DNA of 32,945 nt from CAYFZR01 sp964347835 [NCBI: uncultured archaeon] (GTDB lineage: Archaea; CAYFZR01): NCBI GenBank assembly GCA_964347835.1, contig CAYFZR010000083.1:1-32945 (forward strand). The letters are read 5' to 3'. How positions within the stretch are numbered: the stretch's first letter is position 1; the number at the start of each line of letters is the position of its first letter. The position numbers and the translations under genes were made by a program. The notes beneath the pieces are model-generated. The model was not told the DNA's origin and did not search any database. It saw only the letters and a program-made list of their open reading frames with translations. Below, piece after piece: positions 31,609 through 32,945 of this stretch.

Positions 31609-32389
31609 ATCATTTATTGCCTTCAATGCATTTTTGTACAAAAATTGGATTATGGCAAAAAGAAATGTTTTTACGATATTTGAAATAATGTTCTGGCCTT
31701 TCTACGCTTTGATATCCATAGGTCTAATGACGGTGTTCTTAGAGTTATCTCCTGAAAAAGTTGCATTTGTATTGGTAGGTACCATTGCATTAAGCACTAT
31801 TCAAATCTGTCAAATAGACGTAGCCTACGTTTTATTAGTCGACGTTTGGAGTAAGAGTATAAAGCAAACACTGCTCACACCTATTGAAGGCTTGCATCTG
31901 TCCCTTGGCGGTTGGTTTGTCGGTATAATTCGAGGATTTTTAGTTTTCGTTTTGTTGAGTATCTTCAGTTACTTTGTCTTCGGATTCGACTTCTTAAGGC
32001 CGGGAATATTTAGGTTAATTTTATTTCTTGTAGGTTTATTCATGATGGGGGCTATTGTAGGTAATATCGTTTGTATACTCCTTTTTTTATTTGGACAGCG
32101 TGCAGAAGTAGCAGCATGGTCTATGGCTGGTTTATTCATGCTTATCTGTGGGATATACTATCCATCCTCCATACTTCCAACCCCTCTATTCTACCTCTCT
32201 AGGCTTATCCCCCTGACTTACTTTCTCGATTATTTTAGGATTTTTTACGGAATTGGAACTGTTACTCCTTTTTATATCGTAAAAGGTTATTTTTTATTAG
32301 TCCTATACTTCATAGGAAGCATCTTTGGTTATGAACTTTGCCTGAAGAGGGCAAAGAGAACTGGTATGCTATTGAGATTATCCGAGTGA
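31589..32389 (+). CDS. ABC-2 type permease
   Basis: The product is 266 aa from TTG 31589. GGAGG ends just before an in-frame ATG (31583), leaving no spacing for it but 6 bases for the TTG; this is a judgement. Six hydrophobic helices are arranged as in ABC-2 permeases, with a cytoplasmic amphipathic N terminus (KNWIMAKRN), a long GLFMMGAIVGNIVCILLFLFG segment and IYYPSSILPTPLFYLSRLIPLTYFLDYFR, the typical C-terminal ABC-2 motif. It overlaps the ATPase gene by 20 bases. A DUF2226-like gene follows on its own promoter. Confidence 0.93.
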   Translation: MLNYLNRSFIAFNAFLYKNWIMAKRNVFTIFEIMFWPFYALISIGLMTVFLELSPEKVAFVLVGTIALSTIQICQIDVAYVLLVDVWSKSIKQTLLTPIEGLHLSLGGWFVGIIRGFLVFVLLSIFSYFVFGFDFLRPGIFRLILFLVGLFMMGAIVGNIVCILLFLFGQRAEVAAWSMAGLFMLICGIYYPSSILPTPLFYLSRLIPLTYFLDYFRIFYGIGTVTPFYIVKGYFLLVLYFIGSIFGYELCLKRAKRTGMLLRLSE

Positions 32390-32506
32390 TTAAAATACGA
32401 AAATTTTTTCGCTCCATATTTCGAAATGCGAATCCAACCAAATTTAGTTTATATCAATAATTGAAATTTAGTTATTAAGCGTCTATGGACATATTAGAGG
32501 GATGGG

Positions 32507-32839
32507 ATGATCGACCTTTCAGACATATTAATAGCCTCTAAATTCTCAGGCTTGTTGAAGGTTGTAAATGCCAATGAAGTGGGTTATCTTGTAATAAGAG
32601 GAGACAAGATCAAATCCGCTTACGCTATTTTAGAAGGCGGTCTCTACTTGGGTGACGATGCTCTCGAAATTGTTGTTTCAATGCTAAAGGACGAGGAGGT
32701 AACCCTCCAACTTACACAACTATCTTATGAGGAAACTAGCAAATTCGAAGATATGTTCGAAGAAGGATATCATGATGCGAATATCAAAGAGATTGCAAAT
32801 TGGAGAATCGAATTTTTTTCGAAAATAGGGATATCATAA
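32507..32839 (+). CDS. DUF2226/DUF4388-like (PATAN-type) small protein
   Basis: The product is 110 aa. The repeat-like pattern SGLLKVVNANEVGYLVIRGDKIKSAYAILEGGLYLGDDALEIV is that of the DUF2226/DUF4388 group (beta-rich, PATAN-like), which is often linked to small GTPase or roadblock signalling. The second half (LTQLSYEETSKFEDMFEEGYHDANIKEIANWRIEFFSKIG) is helical. GAGGGATGG precedes ATG 32507 and TATA (TTTATATC, 32448-32455) is further up. The family call is from pattern memory. There is no partner GTPase beside it here, but the ftsZ-linked GTPase at the other end is of a compatible type. Confidence 0.65.
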   Translation: MIDLSDILIASKFSGLLKVVNANEVGYLVIRGDKIKSAYAILEGGLYLGDDALEIVVSMLKDEEVTLQLTQLSYEETSKFEDMFEEGYHDANIKEIANWRIEFFSKIGIS

Positions 32840-32945
32840 TTATTTTTTTAAATAACAATGCTTAGCGCTCATAAATTGTTTCAGTTTAAAACAGCAAACT
32901 TTCATCGGTATACGCATAAAATCAAACTTTTCTTTAGTAATTACC

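Noticed and set aside
32840-32945. Minus-strand frame open to the window edge, ending ...FMSAKHCYLKK at TAA 32840-32842
   Set aside because: Only 34 codons, low-complexity start and no supporting motif; could be the C terminus of a gene beyond the window, but unsupported.

Overview
The window reads as a chromosomal segment of an AT-rich, uncultured archaeon, probably of the euryarchaeal side. The basis is: archaeal promoters (TATA boxes about 25 bases before starts, several nearly leaderless genes), strong Shine-Dalgarno sites, frequent TTG/GTG starts, an archaeal FtsZ, archaeal-type phosphoglycerate mutase (apgM), TrmI-type tRNA methyltransferase, AbrB-PhoU regulator, a tungsten aldehyde ferredoxin oxidoreductase (AOR), and three KaiC/GvpD-like ATPases. 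I cannot name a lineage from sequence alone. No stretch longer than about 300 bases is left without a gene. There is no CRISPR array, intact insertion sequence, rRNA or visible origin.

Left part (1-7.1 kb): a truncated DUF3303-like gene. Next comes a minus-strand operon of ftsZ, a COG2229/Arf-like small GTPase and a tiny winged-helix protein. A 120-aa orphan, a GC-rich hairpin that may be an RNA, and a KaiC/GvpD-like ATPase follow. Divergent from the latter is a plus-strand operon: DUF6125-like gene, single-domain KaiC ATPase, and a signal-peptide/Ig-like/TM/coiled-coil protein. The end of that last gene, with its downstream sequence, is duplicated 664 bp further on as a 127-bp direct repeat that brackets a lipoprotein c-type cytochrome gene.

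Middle (7.8-17.4 kb): AbrB-PhoU regulator, 4Fe-4S protein of the epoxyqueuosine-reductase type, tRNA-Arg(TCT), divergent class I pyrophosphatase, M24 peptidase, an RNase H-fold protein, and AOR. This is followed by an accessory-looking stretch with a holin-like membrane protein, a DUF4157/eCIS-type header protein lacking its usual metalloprotease domain, a decayed MFS transporter, a thioredoxin-fold protein, a helical orphan and a 52-aa membrane protein not previously delimited by longer open frames.

Right part (17.4-32.9 kb): a GNAT acetyltransferase, then glycerate 2-kinase and apgM facing a mannosylglycerate/glucosyl-phosphoglycerate synthase-like glycosyltransferase (a glycerate / 2-PG / 3-PG / compatible-solute neighbourhood). 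Next are MarC, an iron-uptake operon (DtxR-FeoA fusion plus FeoB, with a candidate operator on its promoter), a membrane-anchored winged-helix protein with an AbrB-like partner, and TrmI divergent from threonine synthase. Last come a thioredoxin-V4R fusion coupled to a second two-domain KaiC/GvpD ATPase, an ABC-2 exporter pair and a DUF2226/DUF4388-like protein.

The strongest leads are the 127-bp duplication around the cytochrome gene, the FtsZ-GTPase-wHTH operon with a recurring TGTCAGACA palindrome nearby, the GC-rich hairpin at about 2.88-2.95 kb, the Trx-V4R/KaiC pair, and the solitary eCIS-type header protein.
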